The notes: generated from the sequence alone by a model not told the origin. A stretch of DNA of 64,000 nucleotides from JAQVCM01 sp040403095 (GCA_040403095.1 JBBALI010000001.1:124001-188000), one strand, 5' to 3'; positions 27,093 to 37,098 are shown, counted from the stretch's first letter. A program made the numbers and translations.

Positions 27093-28289
27093 TTATTTGT
27101 CGTTGATTGCTTTGATTCCTGGCAATTCAATTCCTTCCAAATATTCAAGCATTGCGCCACCGCCAGTGGAAACATAACTCACTTTATCGGCTAAATTAAA
27201 TTTGTTAATTGCAGCAACTGAATCTCCTCCTCCAATCAATGAAAAAGCGCCATTTGCTGTTGCATCTACAATTGACATCGCAACATCTTTCGTCCCTTGT
27301 TGGAAATTATCCATTTCGAAAACGCCCATTGGTCCGTTCCACAAAATTAATTTTGAATTCAAAATAATTTCTCTGCAAGCTTTAGATGTTTCAGAACCAG
27401 TATCAAGCCCCATCCAACCGTCAGGAATTTCACCAATTTGCACTTCTTTGCGCTTCGCATCATTGTCAAACTTATCTGCTATAATAGTATCTGTTGGGAT
27501 ATATAAATTAACACCATTCACTTTAGCTTTAGTGATAATGTCTTTTGCCATCTCCAAATAATCATCTTCAACCAATGAGTTTCCAACGTTTCCGCCTTGC
27601 GCTTTGACAAAAGTGTATGCCATTCCGCCACCAACAATTAAATTGTCAACTTTATCTAACAACTGCTGAATGATGGTGATTTTCGAAGAAACTTTGGCTC
27701 CACCAACTATGGCTGTCAATGGTTTTTCTGTGCTATTCAACACTTTATCTACTGCTTTGATTTCTCCTTCAAGTAAGAAACCAAACATTTTATCATGAGG
27801 GAAAAACTTTGCAACAACTGTTGTACTGGCATGCGCTCTGTGCGCTGTTCCGAAAGCATCATTTACATAAACATCGCCCAATTTCGATAAAGATTCTGCA
27901 AAACTTTCTGAACCAGCTGTTTCTTGCTTGTAAAAACGTAGATTTTCCAACAACAAAACTTCTCCAGCTTTCAAATTAGCGCTTAAATTTTCAGCTTCTT
28001 CCCCTATACAATCGGTGGCAAATTTAACTTCTCGGTGCAGTAAATCACTCGTATGTTTAACAATGTGTTTAAGTGAAAATTTGTCTTCAAACCCTTCTTT
28101 CGGACGGCCTAAATGCGACATTAAAACTACGCTTCCACCTGCACCCAAAATGTGATTGATTGTTGGAAGAGCGGCACGGATTCTTGTATCATCTGTGATT
28201 TCTAGCGTGTCTTTGTCTAAAGGAACATTGAAATCAACGCGAATTAAAGCACGCTTTCCATTAAAGTCATAAGAATGAATATCAGCCAT
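27093..28289 (-). CDS. pgk: Phosphoglycerate kinase
   Basis: Interconverts 1,3-bisphosphoglycerate with ADP and 3-phosphoglycerate with ATP in glycolysis. The 398-residue protein has the substrate-binding RVDFNVPLD and MSHLGRPK motifs, ENLRFY, NDAFGTAHRAHAS, the hinge IVGGAKVSSKI and the nucleotide-binding NGPMGVFE and GGGDSVAAI motifs, all in the standard order and spacing. Start and length are typical. A -7 box at 28315-28322 precedes it and a strong terminator follows. Confidence 0.98.
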   Translation of the reverse strand: MADIHSYDFNGKRALIRVDFNVPLDKDTLEITDDTRIRAALPTINHILGAGGSVVLMSHLGRPKEGFEDKFSLKHIVKHTSDLLHREVKFATDCIGEEAENLSANLKAGEVLLLENLRFYKQETAGSESFAESLSKLGDVYVNDAFGTAHRAHASTTVVAKFFPHDKMFGFLLEGEIKAVDKVLNSTEKPLTAIVGGAKVSSKITIIQQLLDKVDNLIVGGGMAYTFVKAQGGNVGNSLVEDDYLEMAKDIITKAKVNGVNLYIPTDTIIADKFDNDAKRKEVQIGEIPDGWMGLDTGSETSKACREIILNSKLILWNGPMGVFEMDNFQQGTKDVAMSIVDATANGAFSLIGGGDSVAAINKFNLADKVSYVSTGGGAMLEYLEGIELPGIKAINDK

Positions 28290-28314
28290 TTCTGTAAATT
28301 TTTATTTATGCTAG

Positions 28315-28322
28315 CAAATGTA
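28315..28322 (-). promoter_or_regulatory. Predicted -7 box of pgk
   Basis: TACATTTG on the minus strand matches TAnnTTTG; about 25 bases separate it from the ATG. No clear -33 TTG was found. Confidence 0.45.
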
Positions 28323-28399
28323 GCAAAAATCTATAGACTAGAAGGCTGAAAAAAGGGAATTAAATCTAGCAAGAAAATCTAAAATAAAGATTTAAATAA

Positions 28400-28801
28400 T
28401 TAATTATCAAGTAAATCTTGGCTAATTATTTTTTCTGAATCGATGTACTTCGCATCGCCAAAAGCCAAAATTGGAAAGAACACATAAGGCAGAAAAATCA
28501 CACCAACTGTAAAACCTTCAGATTTACCAAAGTTTTTAACCATTCCATTGATAATCATGATTATGAATACAAAATTGGCCAAAGGAACAAACATCATCCC
28601 AAACCACCATGTGGGTTTTTTGGCAATTTCAACCATCACATAGTAATTGTAAAAAGGAACAATCGCTGCCCAGCCAGGTTGATTAGCTTTGACAAAAATC
28701 TTCCATATTGAAATGATCATCAATGCGATGACTCCAATGTATAGAAGAAAAAACAGAATGAATAAAGCGATTAAAGGACCTGATGGAGACATAATTTGCA
28801 T
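28400..28801 (-). CDS. DUF5684 membrane protein
   Basis: A 133-residue protein with about three hydrophobic segments. The segment KANQPGWAAIVPFYNYYVMVEIAKKP followed by TWWFGMMFVPLANFVF is the hallmark of DUF5684, a family of small integral membrane proteins of unknown function often found near protein-processing or glycosylation genes. The gene lies seven bases after a GT2 glycosyltransferase gene and closes the long minus-strand run that begins with the penicillin-binding protein. A second ATG three codons later (MSPSG) is an equally good start. Confidence 0.85.
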   Translation of the reverse strand: MQIMSPSGPLIALFILFFLLYIGVIALMIISIWKIFVKANQPGWAAIVPFYNYYVMVEIAKKPTWWFGMMFVPLANFVFIIMIINGMVKNFGKSEGFTVGVIFLPYVFFPILAFGDAKYIDSEKIISQDLLDN

Positions 28802-28808
28802 GTTTTAA

Positions 28809-29528
28809 TTATTTAACGAAACGGTATTTTAAAATACACCAAATGGCTCTAAATCCATCTTTCCAGCCAATTTTCTTTCCTTCTTCATAGGTACGACCGT
28901 AATAAGAAATACCAACTTCATAAATTCTAATTTTTGGAACGCGCGCTAATTTGGCTGTAATTTCTGGTTCAATCCCAAAGCGATTCTCTTTGATTTCAAT
29001 GTTTTTAGCAATGGAAGTACGAATCAATTTATAACACGTTTCCATGTCTGTCAAATTCAAATTGGTCATGATATTTGACAATCTTGTCAGAAATTTATTT
29101 CCGATTGAATGCCAGAAAAACAAGATTCTGTGTGGATGATGTCCAACAAAACGAGAGCCGTAAACAACATCTGCATTGTCCATGAAAACTGGTTTTAACA
29201 ACAAATTATACTCTTGTGGATCATATTCTAAATCAGCATCTTGAACTATCAAATAATCTCCCGTACATTCTTTAATCGCCCTATTGATTGCTGCGCCTTT
29301 TCCTTGATTGTGGGTTTGTGAAAACAAACGAATATTCATACCAGTGTTTTGTGCAATATATTCTTCCACTTTTTGAATTGTCTGGTCTTTAGAACAATCG
29401 TTTACTATCACGATTTCTTTCACGATTCCATTTGGCAGCTCAACTTCTTTGACACGCTCCAAGATCAATTGAATGGTATTTTCCTCATTATATGCAGGAA
29501 TTAGAATGGACAATTTTTGGATGTTCAT
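28809..29528 (-). CDS. GT2 glycosyltransferase, dolichyl/polyprenyl-phosphate mannose synthase-like
   Basis: Predicted to transfer a sugar from a nucleotide sugar to a polyprenyl phosphate or to a glycan. The 239-residue GT-A fold shows SILIPAYNEENTIQLILERV, the VNDCSKDQT nucleotide site, and DADLEYDP as the metal-binding DxD, then YGSRFVG and METCYKLIRTSIAK, all typical of DPM1-like GT2 enzymes. No membrane anchor is present. I start at the ATG at 29528; a TTG two codons earlier is less likely. Two GT-C-like membrane proteins lie upstream; such enzymes use polyprenyl-phosphate sugars, so this enzyme may make their donor. That link is an inference. Confidence 0.88.
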   Translation of the reverse strand: MNIQKLSILIPAYNEENTIQLILERVKEVELPNGIVKEIVIVNDCSKDQTIQKVEEYIAQNTGMNIRLFSQTHNQGKGAAINRAIKECTGDYLIVQDADLEYDPQEYNLLLKPVFMDNADVVYGSRFVGHHPHRILFFWHSIGNKFLTRLSNIMTNLNLTDMETCYKLIRTSIAKNIEIKENRFGIEPEITAKLARVPKIRIYEVGISYYGRTYEEGKKIGWKDGFRAIWCILKYRFVK

Positions 29529-29577
29529 TATCAATTTTAAAATTTTAATAAGTTGAAAAACTGGCTTAAAACAGAAA

Positions 29578-31311
29578 TCAGTCAGTAAAGAAACGAATTT
29601 TCATTGAATCTATTGTCAATGTTTCCTTTTTGGTCAAAATAACAAACACACATTTTATCTTTCTAGGCAAAGTTTTATCAATGTAAAAACAGTAATTGGC
29701 TAAATTTTTATTTGTCTTTTCATCAATCGTATGAAGAAGTGTATTGTAGTTGTTGAATAACAGCGAATCATTTTCATTTAAGATTCTAATCTCCAAAGAT
29801 TCACCTTGATCCTTGATCGTAGTATTGAATAAAATTTGTCCTCCATGAATGAAATTTTCTTCTGATAAATCAACCTCAAGAGTATCTAATATATACCATT
29901 TGTCATTTGACATTATCTTCCTGTTTTCCCAATTAGACTGATTGATGCAGGTTTTAAAACTTATTTCTTCTTTCCACAAATAGAATACATACTTCGGGTC
30001 TGTCTTCATGAAAACCTTCCAATACGAGTCTTTATCCATGCCATCTAGTTTTAAAATACTTTTTTGATATTGAAAAGTTTGAGTAATCATAACAACAGCA
30101 AAAACAGGAATGGAAATCAACAAAAAACTTTTTAGCAAATTTAGTTTTGAGGCTAAAACGGGAGCAATAAAAACTATAAATACTGGATAAAAATCTACCA
30201 ATGGTCTTGAACCAATACTCCCACCGTAACTCCAAATCCACCAACTAGATAACACATAAATTAGCACTGAAAACGCCAATAAAAAGTACACCAGTCTTAG
30301 GCTTAATTTGAGAGCTAAATGGCCAATTATACCAACTAAAAAGACGATAAAAAACCAAGGTGCCCAAAGGAAAAATCCTTTTCTGTAACTGAAAAGAAAA
30401 TCTGTAAAATGTGGATCAGACCAATTAAATGTTTCCTCTCCATAAGTATAGTAAATCCATTTTCCAGTTTGAGCAAACCAAATTATACATTGAATTTGCG
30501 ACAATAAAACAACTAATAAAACTGCTAAAATAGTTGTTTTTAAATGTTTGTTGTATAGATTCTTAATTGTATTCAATAGCAAACTTGTTTTTTCGTTTAA
30601 AATAGGAATAAACAACAAGACCAATACGTTTGTTGGACGAACTAAAAATATAATTCCTAAAAACAAAACACTCCAAAAAAGTGATTTATTATTATCATCT
30701 AGAAAATGCTTTCTTGTGAAAAATAAGAACCCCGAAATCAGAAAAAATGAATACACATGACTGTAAGCAGCGTCCCAATGCATATAGTTGAGCATGGATG
30801 TACAAAAAACAACGCCAAACTGAGCGACTAAAATCAAAATTCTGTTGACTTGATGTGATTTTAAGATCAAACGTAAAAATATCAGACCGAAAAAAGTATA
30901 AAACAGCGCAGCGATGTAAATACAAATTTGATAAGGCGTAGAAAATCCATCAGCCGCATATTTTGTAGAATTTGTGGCCCAAAAATGTCCAATGGCAAAA
31001 AATGGCGTTTGTAAAATAGCCGTCCCAATGAAATACTTATCAAAGCGATTGCCATCATCTAATCTACTATATAGGCTAGTGGCAACTAATTCATCAGGAT
31101 AAAAATCAGTTTTTAAAGTATCTAAGTACTTAAAATGTAAATCTTTGTAAATAAATGTTGCTGGCAAAAATTCGTAATAACCTCTTCCATCAGCTTCAAT
31201 CAGATTGTCGCGTTTGGTCAAATAATTATTTGATACAATCAAGAAAAAAAATATCAATAATAATTCACCTAAAAGTGAACGTAGAAGAAACAAAGCTGAT
31301 TTCACGCTCAA
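29578..31311 (-). CDS. Polytopic membrane protein, probable GT-C glycosyltransferase
   Basis: A 577-residue protein with about ten hydrophobic segments in the first 400 residues and a soluble C-terminal domain of about 170 residues. An acidic pair (EADGRGYYEFLPATF) follows the first segment, in the position where GT-C enzymes of the PMT/ArnT type keep catalytic acids. Sugar and acceptor are unknown. There is no ATG near the N-terminus: the frame opens with TTG at 31311, immediately after the scoB stop codon (TAA then TTG), and a GTG two codons on is the only near alternative. Translation is therefore likely coupled to scoB. Confidence 0.75.
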   Translation of the reverse strand: MSVKSALFLLRSLLGELLLIFFFLIVSNNYLTKRDNLIEADGRGYYEFLPATFIYKDLHFKYLDTLKTDFYPDELVATSLYSRLDDGNRFDKYFIGTAILQTPFFAIGHFWATNSTKYAADGFSTPYQICIYIAALFYTFFGLIFLRLILKSHQVNRILILVAQFGVVFCTSMLNYMHWDAAYSHVYSFFLISGFLFFTRKHFLDDNNKSLFWSVLFLGIIFLVRPTNVLVLLFIPILNEKTSLLLNTIKNLYNKHLKTTILAVLLVVLLSQIQCIIWFAQTGKWIYYTYGEETFNWSDPHFTDFLFSYRKGFFLWAPWFFIVFLVGIIGHLALKLSLRLVYFLLAFSVLIYVLSSWWIWSYGGSIGSRPLVDFYPVFIVFIAPVLASKLNLLKSFLLISIPVFAVVMITQTFQYQKSILKLDGMDKDSYWKVFMKTDPKYVFYLWKEEISFKTCINQSNWENRKIMSNDKWYILDTLEVDLSEENFIHGGQILFNTTIKDQGESLEIRILNENDSLLFNNYNTLLHTIDEKTNKNLANYCFYIDKTLPRKIKCVFVILTKKETLTIDSMKIRFFTD

Positions 31312-31971
31312 TTAAGCAAGGACCATTTCTGGAACAAATTCGGGCACAACCAAATCACCTTCAGTTTTGGAAATAATTTCTTCAACGGAAACACCTGGTG
31401 CTCTTTCAATTAAATGGAATTTTCCGTCTTTAATTTCCATTACAGCCAATTCGGTAACTACTTTTTTAACACAACCAACACCCGTAAGCGGTAAAGTACA
31501 TTCTTTCAAAATTTTAGATTCACCCGCTTTGTTACTGTGCATCATGGCAACAATGATGTTTTCTGCAGAGGCAACTAAATCCATAGCGCCACCCATTCCT
31601 TTCACCATTTTCCCAGGAATTTTCCAGTTAGCGATGTCTCCATTTTGAGAAACCTCCATGGCACCCAGTACAGTTAATTGTACATGTTGACCTCGAATCA
31701 TCGCAAATGACATAGCTGAATCAAAAAATGAAGCGCCTGCTGTTGTTGTGATCGTTTGTTTTCCTGCGTTGATTAAATCTGCATCTTCTTCGCCTTCGAA
31801 TGGAAAAGGTCCCATGCCTAGCACGCCATTTTCAGATTGAAATTCAACTTCTATTCCTTCAGGAATATAGTTTGCAACCAAGGTTGGAATACCAATTCCT
31901 AAATTAACATACCAACCATCTCTCAACTCTTGAGCGATTCGTTTTGCGATTCCGATTTTATCTAAAGCCAT
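31312..31971 (-). CDS. scoB: 3-oxoacid CoA-transferase subunit B
   Basis: Beta subunit of succinyl-CoA:3-ketoacid CoA-transferase, which moves CoA between succinyl-CoA and acetoacetate. The 219-residue protein carries VNLGIGIPTLVANYIPEG and, shortly after, FQSENGVLGMGPFPFEGEED; the glutamate of SENG is the catalytic residue that forms the acyl-enzyme thioester in this family. GGAMDLV and LPLTGVGCVKKVVT also fit. The partner scoA lies 1.8 kb upstream, with a complete membrane-protein gene between them, which is unusual because the two are normally adjacent. Gaps to both flanking membrane-protein genes are three and zero bases. Confidence 0.95.
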   Translation of the reverse strand: MALDKIGIAKRIAQELRDGWYVNLGIGIPTLVANYIPEGIEVEFQSENGVLGMGPFPFEGEEDADLINAGKQTITTTAGASFFDSAMSFAMIRGQHVQLTVLGAMEVSQNGDIANWKIPGKMVKGMGGAMDLVASAENIIVAMMHSNKAGESKILKECTLPLTGVGCVKKVVTELAVMEIKDGKFHLIERAPGVSVEEIISKTEGDLVVPEFVPEMVLA

Positions 31972-31974
31972 TTT

Positions 31975-33771
31975 CTATTCTTTTAATTTGTAAAAATTTA
32001 ATGTTCCATTTTTACAATTTATTCTACTATGTTGTGGATTCCAAATATACAATCTAAATTCGATTTCTTCAGGATAAAAGCGTTTAAAAACTGAATTTAT
32101 CTTCACTTTGAATTGACCCTGATTTGCACCATGAATCCATCTTTGATCGAAGGTTTCATACCGCACGGTTTCATTTTTTGAATTGAAAGTCGTGAATATT
32201 ATCCTCACATCATGAAAAGGTGTTACAACCCTAAAATCACCAGCGAATTTGATTAATAAATCTTCATTGCGCAATGAATCTAAACTTTTTAATTCCAATA
32301 AGTTGATATATTCTTCGGTAGATTCATTTGCTTCAATTTTCCAAGATTTAAAAATGTTTTTTTGATATGGTTTTAATCTCTTATAAGCCACAAAACCACT
32401 TGGTAAATCTTTGCAAAGCAATTGGTAATCTTTCAAATCTCGTGAATCAAGTTCTGAGGATTTATTGACAATCACATCATACAATGGAGAAAACTCATTT
32501 AAAATATTGGGCTGGATCTTAACCTCATCGCTGGTTTGACGTTCTAATAAATCCCAATTCAAAGCCATTGTATGATAAACTGAAACAGTTGTAGATGTGT
32601 CAATTGATTTCTTTACTTGCTGATAAAAAGATGCATCCAACCGTTCGTCAGGGGTGAAAACGGAAGTATTCAAATTCAATTGTAATATTGCCGTTATGGG
32701 AAAAAACAATAAAATCAATTGAATATATCGCCATTTAGGAAAATCATGGCTAAAAAATCCAACTAATAATATAATTAAAGGAATGAAATACATCCCCGCT
32801 CTGTCCTCTGGGTAATTGACTTTCATCAAAATCGCCAAGACAAAAATGGCAACAATATTGCCAAATAAAAACCATGACAAAATCGTTGTTTCTTTTACTA
32901 CTTGATTCCAAAATCCGCGCTTAAAGAGCAAATAAATAAGCAATCCGAAAAACAATAGGAAGAGCAAAATGAAAAACCATTTCAACCATTCAGCATCGTA
33001 ATAAAGCACATATTTGGAAAGTGTTTTACCTGTCACAATCCAAAATCCATCTAAACTTCCGTAATACAAAGCGCCATGTTCTTTCAATAATTGCCCAAAG
33101 GAAATAATTGGCAATAAGCAATAAATGAAACCAATGTGCACTATTAATAAAAACACATTTTTACCAACTGCAAATTCTCGAATGTTTTTCAAATGAATAA
33201 TCAAAGCTAAAACGAGCGCCAAACAGGCAGAAACCAAAAAAACCAAATTCGAAAAAACTGCCAAAAAGCTGAAAACATAAAGAAGAATTAAACTTTTAGT
33301 TCTCGATTCTTTGACAAATCTTTGAGCAAAGACCAACATCCAAATGAAAAAGGAAATGGCCATGGCATAACCACGTGAATAAGAGAAATAATCGTTCATG
33401 TAAACGACCGTGACAGCCGCTGTGAGCAAGATTATTTGTGTAGACCGATTATCGATGGATTTCAAAAAAGTATAAATTCCCCAAAAATAAATCGGGAAAC
33501 AAAGCAGGCTTGGCAAACGAAAAAGAAAAAATTCATTTCCAAACAATGAATGAAGAAAACTTCCTAAGAATGAATTAAATAAATGATTGTTTGCATCCAA
33601 CATTACAGCATCACCAAACCATATTTCAGGTTCGATAAAGTGCAAAAAAGTAGCTGATTCATCGTGCAAAGGCGCCAAAAATATCGCGCGCAAAGTAAAA
33701 TAAACCATCAAAAATGAAAAAAGTATCCAACTGTAATTTTTAAAGCTGAATACTTTTTTATCTAATTTCAT
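31975..33771 (-). CDS. Polytopic membrane protein inserted between scoA and scoB, GT-C-like
   Basis: A 598-residue protein with ten or more hydrophobic segments followed by a soluble domain of about 190 residues. After the first segment it has PLHDESATFLHF, the acidic DE pair expected at the catalytic site of GT-C glycosyltransferases, then DANNHLFNSFL and a long run of aromatic membrane helices. The C-terminal domain is similar in layout to that of the protein encoded at 29578-31311, so the two may be distant paralogues. I chose the ATG at 33771, ten bases after the scoA stop; the longer frame to 33855 overlaps scoA. It fills the space between scoA and scoB. Confidence 0.75.
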   Translation of the reverse strand: MKLDKKVFSFKNYSWILFSFLMVYFTLRAIFLAPLHDESATFLHFIEPEIWFGDAVMLDANNHLFNSFLGSFLHSLFGNEFFLFRLPSLLCFPIYFWGIYTFLKSIDNRSTQIILLTAAVTVVYMNDYFSYSRGYAMAISFFIWMLVFAQRFVKESRTKSLILLYVFSFLAVFSNLVFLVSACLALVLALIIHLKNIREFAVGKNVFLLIVHIGFIYCLLPIISFGQLLKEHGALYYGSLDGFWIVTGKTLSKYVLYYDAEWLKWFFILLFLLFFGLLIYLLFKRGFWNQVVKETTILSWFLFGNIVAIFVLAILMKVNYPEDRAGMYFIPLIILLVGFFSHDFPKWRYIQLILLFFPITAILQLNLNTSVFTPDERLDASFYQQVKKSIDTSTTVSVYHTMALNWDLLERQTSDEVKIQPNILNEFSPLYDVIVNKSSELDSRDLKDYQLLCKDLPSGFVAYKRLKPYQKNIFKSWKIEANESTEEYINLLELKSLDSLRNEDLLIKFAGDFRVVTPFHDVRIIFTTFNSKNETVRYETFDQRWIHGANQGQFKVKINSVFKRFYPEEIEFRLYIWNPQHSRINCKNGTLNFYKLKE

Positions 33772-33781
33772 TGAAATATTT

Positions 33782-34480
33782 TTATGATTTTTGACGAACT
33801 GTTCTTTGCTCAATTCGCTTCTCAAATTTCTCTCCTTTGAAAATGCGTTGAACAAAAATTCCAGGTGTATGAATCTGATTTGGATTTAATTCGCCCGCTG
33901 GAACCAATTCTTCTACCTCGGCAATCGTAATTTTTCCGGCCATGGCCATCATTGGATTGAAATTTCTAGCTGTAGCTTTGAAAACTAAATTCCCTTCTGT
34001 ATCGCCTTTCCAAGCTTTGACAATCGCAAAATCTGCGGTCAATGCTGATTCTAAAATGTGCGGCTTTCCATTATAAATTCTCACTTCTTTTCCTTCTGCA
34101 ACTTCAGTTCCGTAACCAGCAGGCGTAAAAAACGCTGGAATTCCAGCACCACCAGCACGACATCTTTCTGCCAACGAACCTTGCGGAATTAAATCAACTT
34201 CCAATTCTCCTGACAACATTTGTCTTTCAAATTCATCGTTTTCTCCGACATAAGAACTGATCATTTTTTTGACTTGTTTGTTTTGCAAAAGCAATCCCAA
34301 ACCAAAATCATCAACTCCAGCATTGTTGGAAATACAAGTTAGATTTTTGACACCTATTTTAACCAATTCTGCAATAGAATTTTCAGGAATTCCACACAAT
34401 CCAAAACCGCCAACCATCAAAGTCATATTGTCTTCAATTCCTTGACAAGCTTCTGAAACATTTTTTACTACTTTGTTCAT
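33782..34480 (-). CDS. scoA: 3-oxoacid CoA-transferase subunit A
   Basis: Alpha subunit of succinyl-CoA:3-ketoacid CoA-transferase, used for acetoacetate activation or breakdown of ketogenic compounds. The 232 residues include MVGGFGLCGIPENSI, LTCISNNAGVDDFGLGLLL, ELVPAGELNPNQIHTPGIFVQRI and GGAGIPAFFTPAGYGT, standard for this subunit. It starts 32 bases after the penicillin-binding protein gene on the same strand. The matching scoB is separated from it by one membrane-protein gene. Glutaryl-CoA dehydrogenase, whose product leads to crotonyl- and acetoacetyl-CoA, is also in the window. Confidence 0.95.
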   Translation of the reverse strand: MNKVVKNVSEACQGIEDNMTLMVGGFGLCGIPENSIAELVKIGVKNLTCISNNAGVDDFGLGLLLQNKQVKKMISSYVGENDEFERQMLSGELEVDLIPQGSLAERCRAGGAGIPAFFTPAGYGTEVAEGKEVRIYNGKPHILESALTADFAIVKAWKGDTEGNLVFKATARNFNPMMAMAGKITIAEVEELVPAGELNPNQIHTPGIFVQRIFKGEKFEKRIEQRTVRQKS

Positions 34481-34512
34481 CTTGATACTATTATTGTTCG
34501 TTTTGAACTAAT

Positions 34513-37050
34513 CTACATCGAAATAATTAGTTCGCCATTTTCATCTAATTCAGGCGTTTCCTCATCATCAGCTGGAGGCAATACGTTGTCAGAACCTATG
34601 CAAGAAAACTGACTGTCGTCGTATCCTTTCGGTTTTTCAAAATCAGTGGTCGAAATAGAAATATTTGCGTCTTTGTATACTTTTTGCATAAAATATCCAT
34701 AAATCGGTGCAGCGGTTCTTCCTCCTTGTCCTTCTCGAGTTGAACGGAAATGTACACCTCTGTCTTCAGCACCAACCCAAACACCTGTTGCTAAATCTGG
34801 CGTCAAACCTACAAACCAGCCATCAGAGTTATTTTGTGTTGTACCCGTTTTTCCTGCTGTTGGATAAATCAAATTTCCCCAAGAAGCGCCACTTCTTAAT
34901 GTACTAGCAGTTCCGCCTTGTACAACCGCTTCCATCATTTTCAACACAGAATAAGCGACTTGCTCATTGATTGCTTCACGCATCGTTGGTTTTGCATTGT
35001 AAATTACGTGTCCGTTTCTGTCTTCGATTCGCAAAATGGTTGTTGGTTTATTGAAAATTCCTTTGTTTACAAAAGTTGCTTGTGCACCAACCAATTCATA
35101 CAAAGACAAATCCATTGAACCTAGACACATCGCTGGTACAATATCGTTCGGACTCAATTCTATATCCAAACTTTTCATCAATTTGGCAACAGTTTGTGGT
35201 CCAGCCTGCGCGCCCATTTTTGCCATGATTGCAACCGTAATGTTGTTTTTTGACATTTGAAGTCCACGTCTAACAGAGCACATTCCACCAGAAATTTCAC
35301 CGTCGGAGTTTTTAGGACACCACTGACCATCAGGATTACCACTAGGGTCAAATAAATCCACACAATGTCTGATATCAGGAATTTGAGTACAAGGTTTTAC
35401 CACATTCATGGCAATTCCAGAAGCGTAAATAAAAGGTTTGATTGTAGAACCAACTTGACGTTTTCCTAATCGAACGTGGTCAAATGCAAAGTGATCAATA
35501 TTTGTTCCTCCAACCCAAGCTTTTACAAATCCTGTCTCTGGTTCGATAGAAATCAAACCTGCTTGCAAGTATGATTTATAATACAACATTGAATCGTATG
35601 GAGACATCAAAGTATCGATATCACCATCCCAAGAGAAAACGCGCATTTGGACTTTTTCTTTGAAGCTTTTCTCAATTTGAGCCTCAGAAATTCCTTGTGC
35701 AGCCATGCTTATATAACGATTTGAACGTTTCATGGAGGTTCTCATGATTTTATCTACCTCCTCTTTGGTCAAATTATTTGAAAACGGGAAATTTTTCAAT
35801 CCTCTATTATTTCGATCAAAAGAAGGTTGTAAATTTTCTTTCAAATGACGTTCAACAGCTTCTTCCGCATATTCTTGCATGTCAGCATTTAATGTAGTGT
35901 AGATTTTCAATCCGTCGCTGTAAATATTCCACGGAACTCCATCTTCACGTTTGTATTTCAGCGAACCATCAGGATTTTTTTCATTCAAAATCGTCGTAAC
36001 TTCTGCTCTAACTGATTCTCTAAAATACGGAGCAAGTCCTTTTTTGTGGTCAACCACCTGATAATCTGTAATCAATGGTTTCACTTTCAATTGGTCGTAT
36101 TCTGCTTGAGTTAATTTTATTCTCAAACTTTCATTTCCATCATTTGAGTTTTTCAACCATTGAAACAAGACTTGATTTCTTCGTTCAAGTGCGCGAATAC
36201 TGTCAGATGCTCTCGCCTCCCTGATTTCAGCTAGCGTAATTTGACCTGGTGGAACTTCTTTTTTGTTTGCTAATCTTTGTCTGTAGTTGCGGATTTTGAA
36301 AGTGTAGGGGTTATACAAATCAGGATTTTTACACATTCCAATCAACATAGCTGCTTCATCTTTGGTAAGTTGAATGGGCTTTTTGTTGAAATAAACTTTC
36401 GAAGCATTAGCAATTCCAACTGCATTGTACAAGAAATCAAACTGATTCAAGTACATCGTGATAATTTCTTCTTTAGTGTAACGTTCTTCCAAACGAGTTG
36501 CGATGATATTTTCACGTGCTTTCTCGTTCAAACGACTGAAAATTCGGCCGATTTTCCCTGTACTTTCGTCACCAACATCTTCCCCATTTGCGCGTGCAAT
36601 TGCTTCTCTGTCGCGCATTTGTAATGTAAACAAAAGTTTCGCCAATTGTTGAGAAATGGTAGAAGCACCACCTGCACCGCCGACACTTACTACAGCGCGC
36701 CCAATTGCTTTGATATCCACACCGGAATGTTCGTGAAAACGCTCGTCTTCGGTAGAAATTAAGGCATCCGTTACAAAAGGAGAAATCGCTTTGTATTCAA
36801 CACTTGAGCGGTTAATTTTCCAGTATTTTCCCAATTCTGTTTCACCATCGTCAGCATAAATTACTGAGGCCAATAATTCAGGTGGATTATCGAGCATTGC
36901 TACTGGCGGCAAGTCATCTTCCGATTGAAAAAGCAATAAGCAAGCAATAAACAAAAGTGGAAATAAAGCGCCACCCCAAAAAACGATAGTCATTTTTTTC
37001 TTTCCTTGATCGGAAAAAAAGGGTGATGATTTGGATACTTTTTTACTCAT
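34513..37050 (-). CDS. Class A penicillin-binding protein (PBP1A type)
   Basis: Bifunctional peptidoglycan synthase that polymerises glycan strands and cross-links peptides on the outer face of the inner membrane. The 845 residues show a short cytosolic basic tail, one membrane segment (about residues 20-42), and a GT51 domain with ALISTEDERFHEHSGVD (catalytic glutamate), GGASTISQQLAKLL and EKARENIIATRLE. The transpeptidase domain has the nucleophile serine in GSTIKPF, SKN in the MSKNNITV segment and KTGTT. The C-terminal tail is acidic and ends DENGELIISM. It leads the run of minus-strand genes ending at 28400. Confidence 0.95.
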   Translation of the reverse strand: MSKKVSKSSPFFSDQGKKKMTIVFWGGALFPLLFIACLLLFQSEDDLPPVAMLDNPPELLASVIYADDGETELGKYWKINRSSVEYKAISPFVTDALISTEDERFHEHSGVDIKAIGRAVVSVGGAGGASTISQQLAKLLFTLQMRDREAIARANGEDVGDESTGKIGRIFSRLNEKARENIIATRLEERYTKEEIITMYLNQFDFLYNAVGIANASKVYFNKKPIQLTKDEAAMLIGMCKNPDLYNPYTFKIRNYRQRLANKKEVPPGQITLAEIREARASDSIRALERRNQVLFQWLKNSNDGNESLRIKLTQAEYDQLKVKPLITDYQVVDHKKGLAPYFRESVRAEVTTILNEKNPDGSLKYKREDGVPWNIYSDGLKIYTTLNADMQEYAEEAVERHLKENLQPSFDRNNRGLKNFPFSNNLTKEEVDKIMRTSMKRSNRYISMAAQGISEAQIEKSFKEKVQMRVFSWDGDIDTLMSPYDSMLYYKSYLQAGLISIEPETGFVKAWVGGTNIDHFAFDHVRLGKRQVGSTIKPFIYASGIAMNVVKPCTQIPDIRHCVDLFDPSGNPDGQWCPKNSDGEISGGMCSVRRGLQMSKNNITVAIMAKMGAQAGPQTVAKLMKSLDIELSPNDIVPAMCLGSMDLSLYELVGAQATFVNKGIFNKPTTILRIEDRNGHVIYNAKPTMREAINEQVAYSVLKMMEAVVQGGTASTLRSGASWGNLIYPTAGKTGTTQNNSDGWFVGLTPDLATGVWVGAEDRGVHFRSTREGQGGRTAAPIYGYFMQKVYKDANISISTTDFEKPKGYDDSQFSCIGSDNVLPPADDEETPELDENGELIISM

Positions 37051-37098
37051 GAAACAAAAGATTTGGTGTAAAAATAACGAAAATCGCGACTTGATATA

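Noticed and set aside
36277..36624. 115-residue plus-strand frame inside the penicillin-binding protein gene
   Set aside because: Antisense shadow of the GT51 domain.
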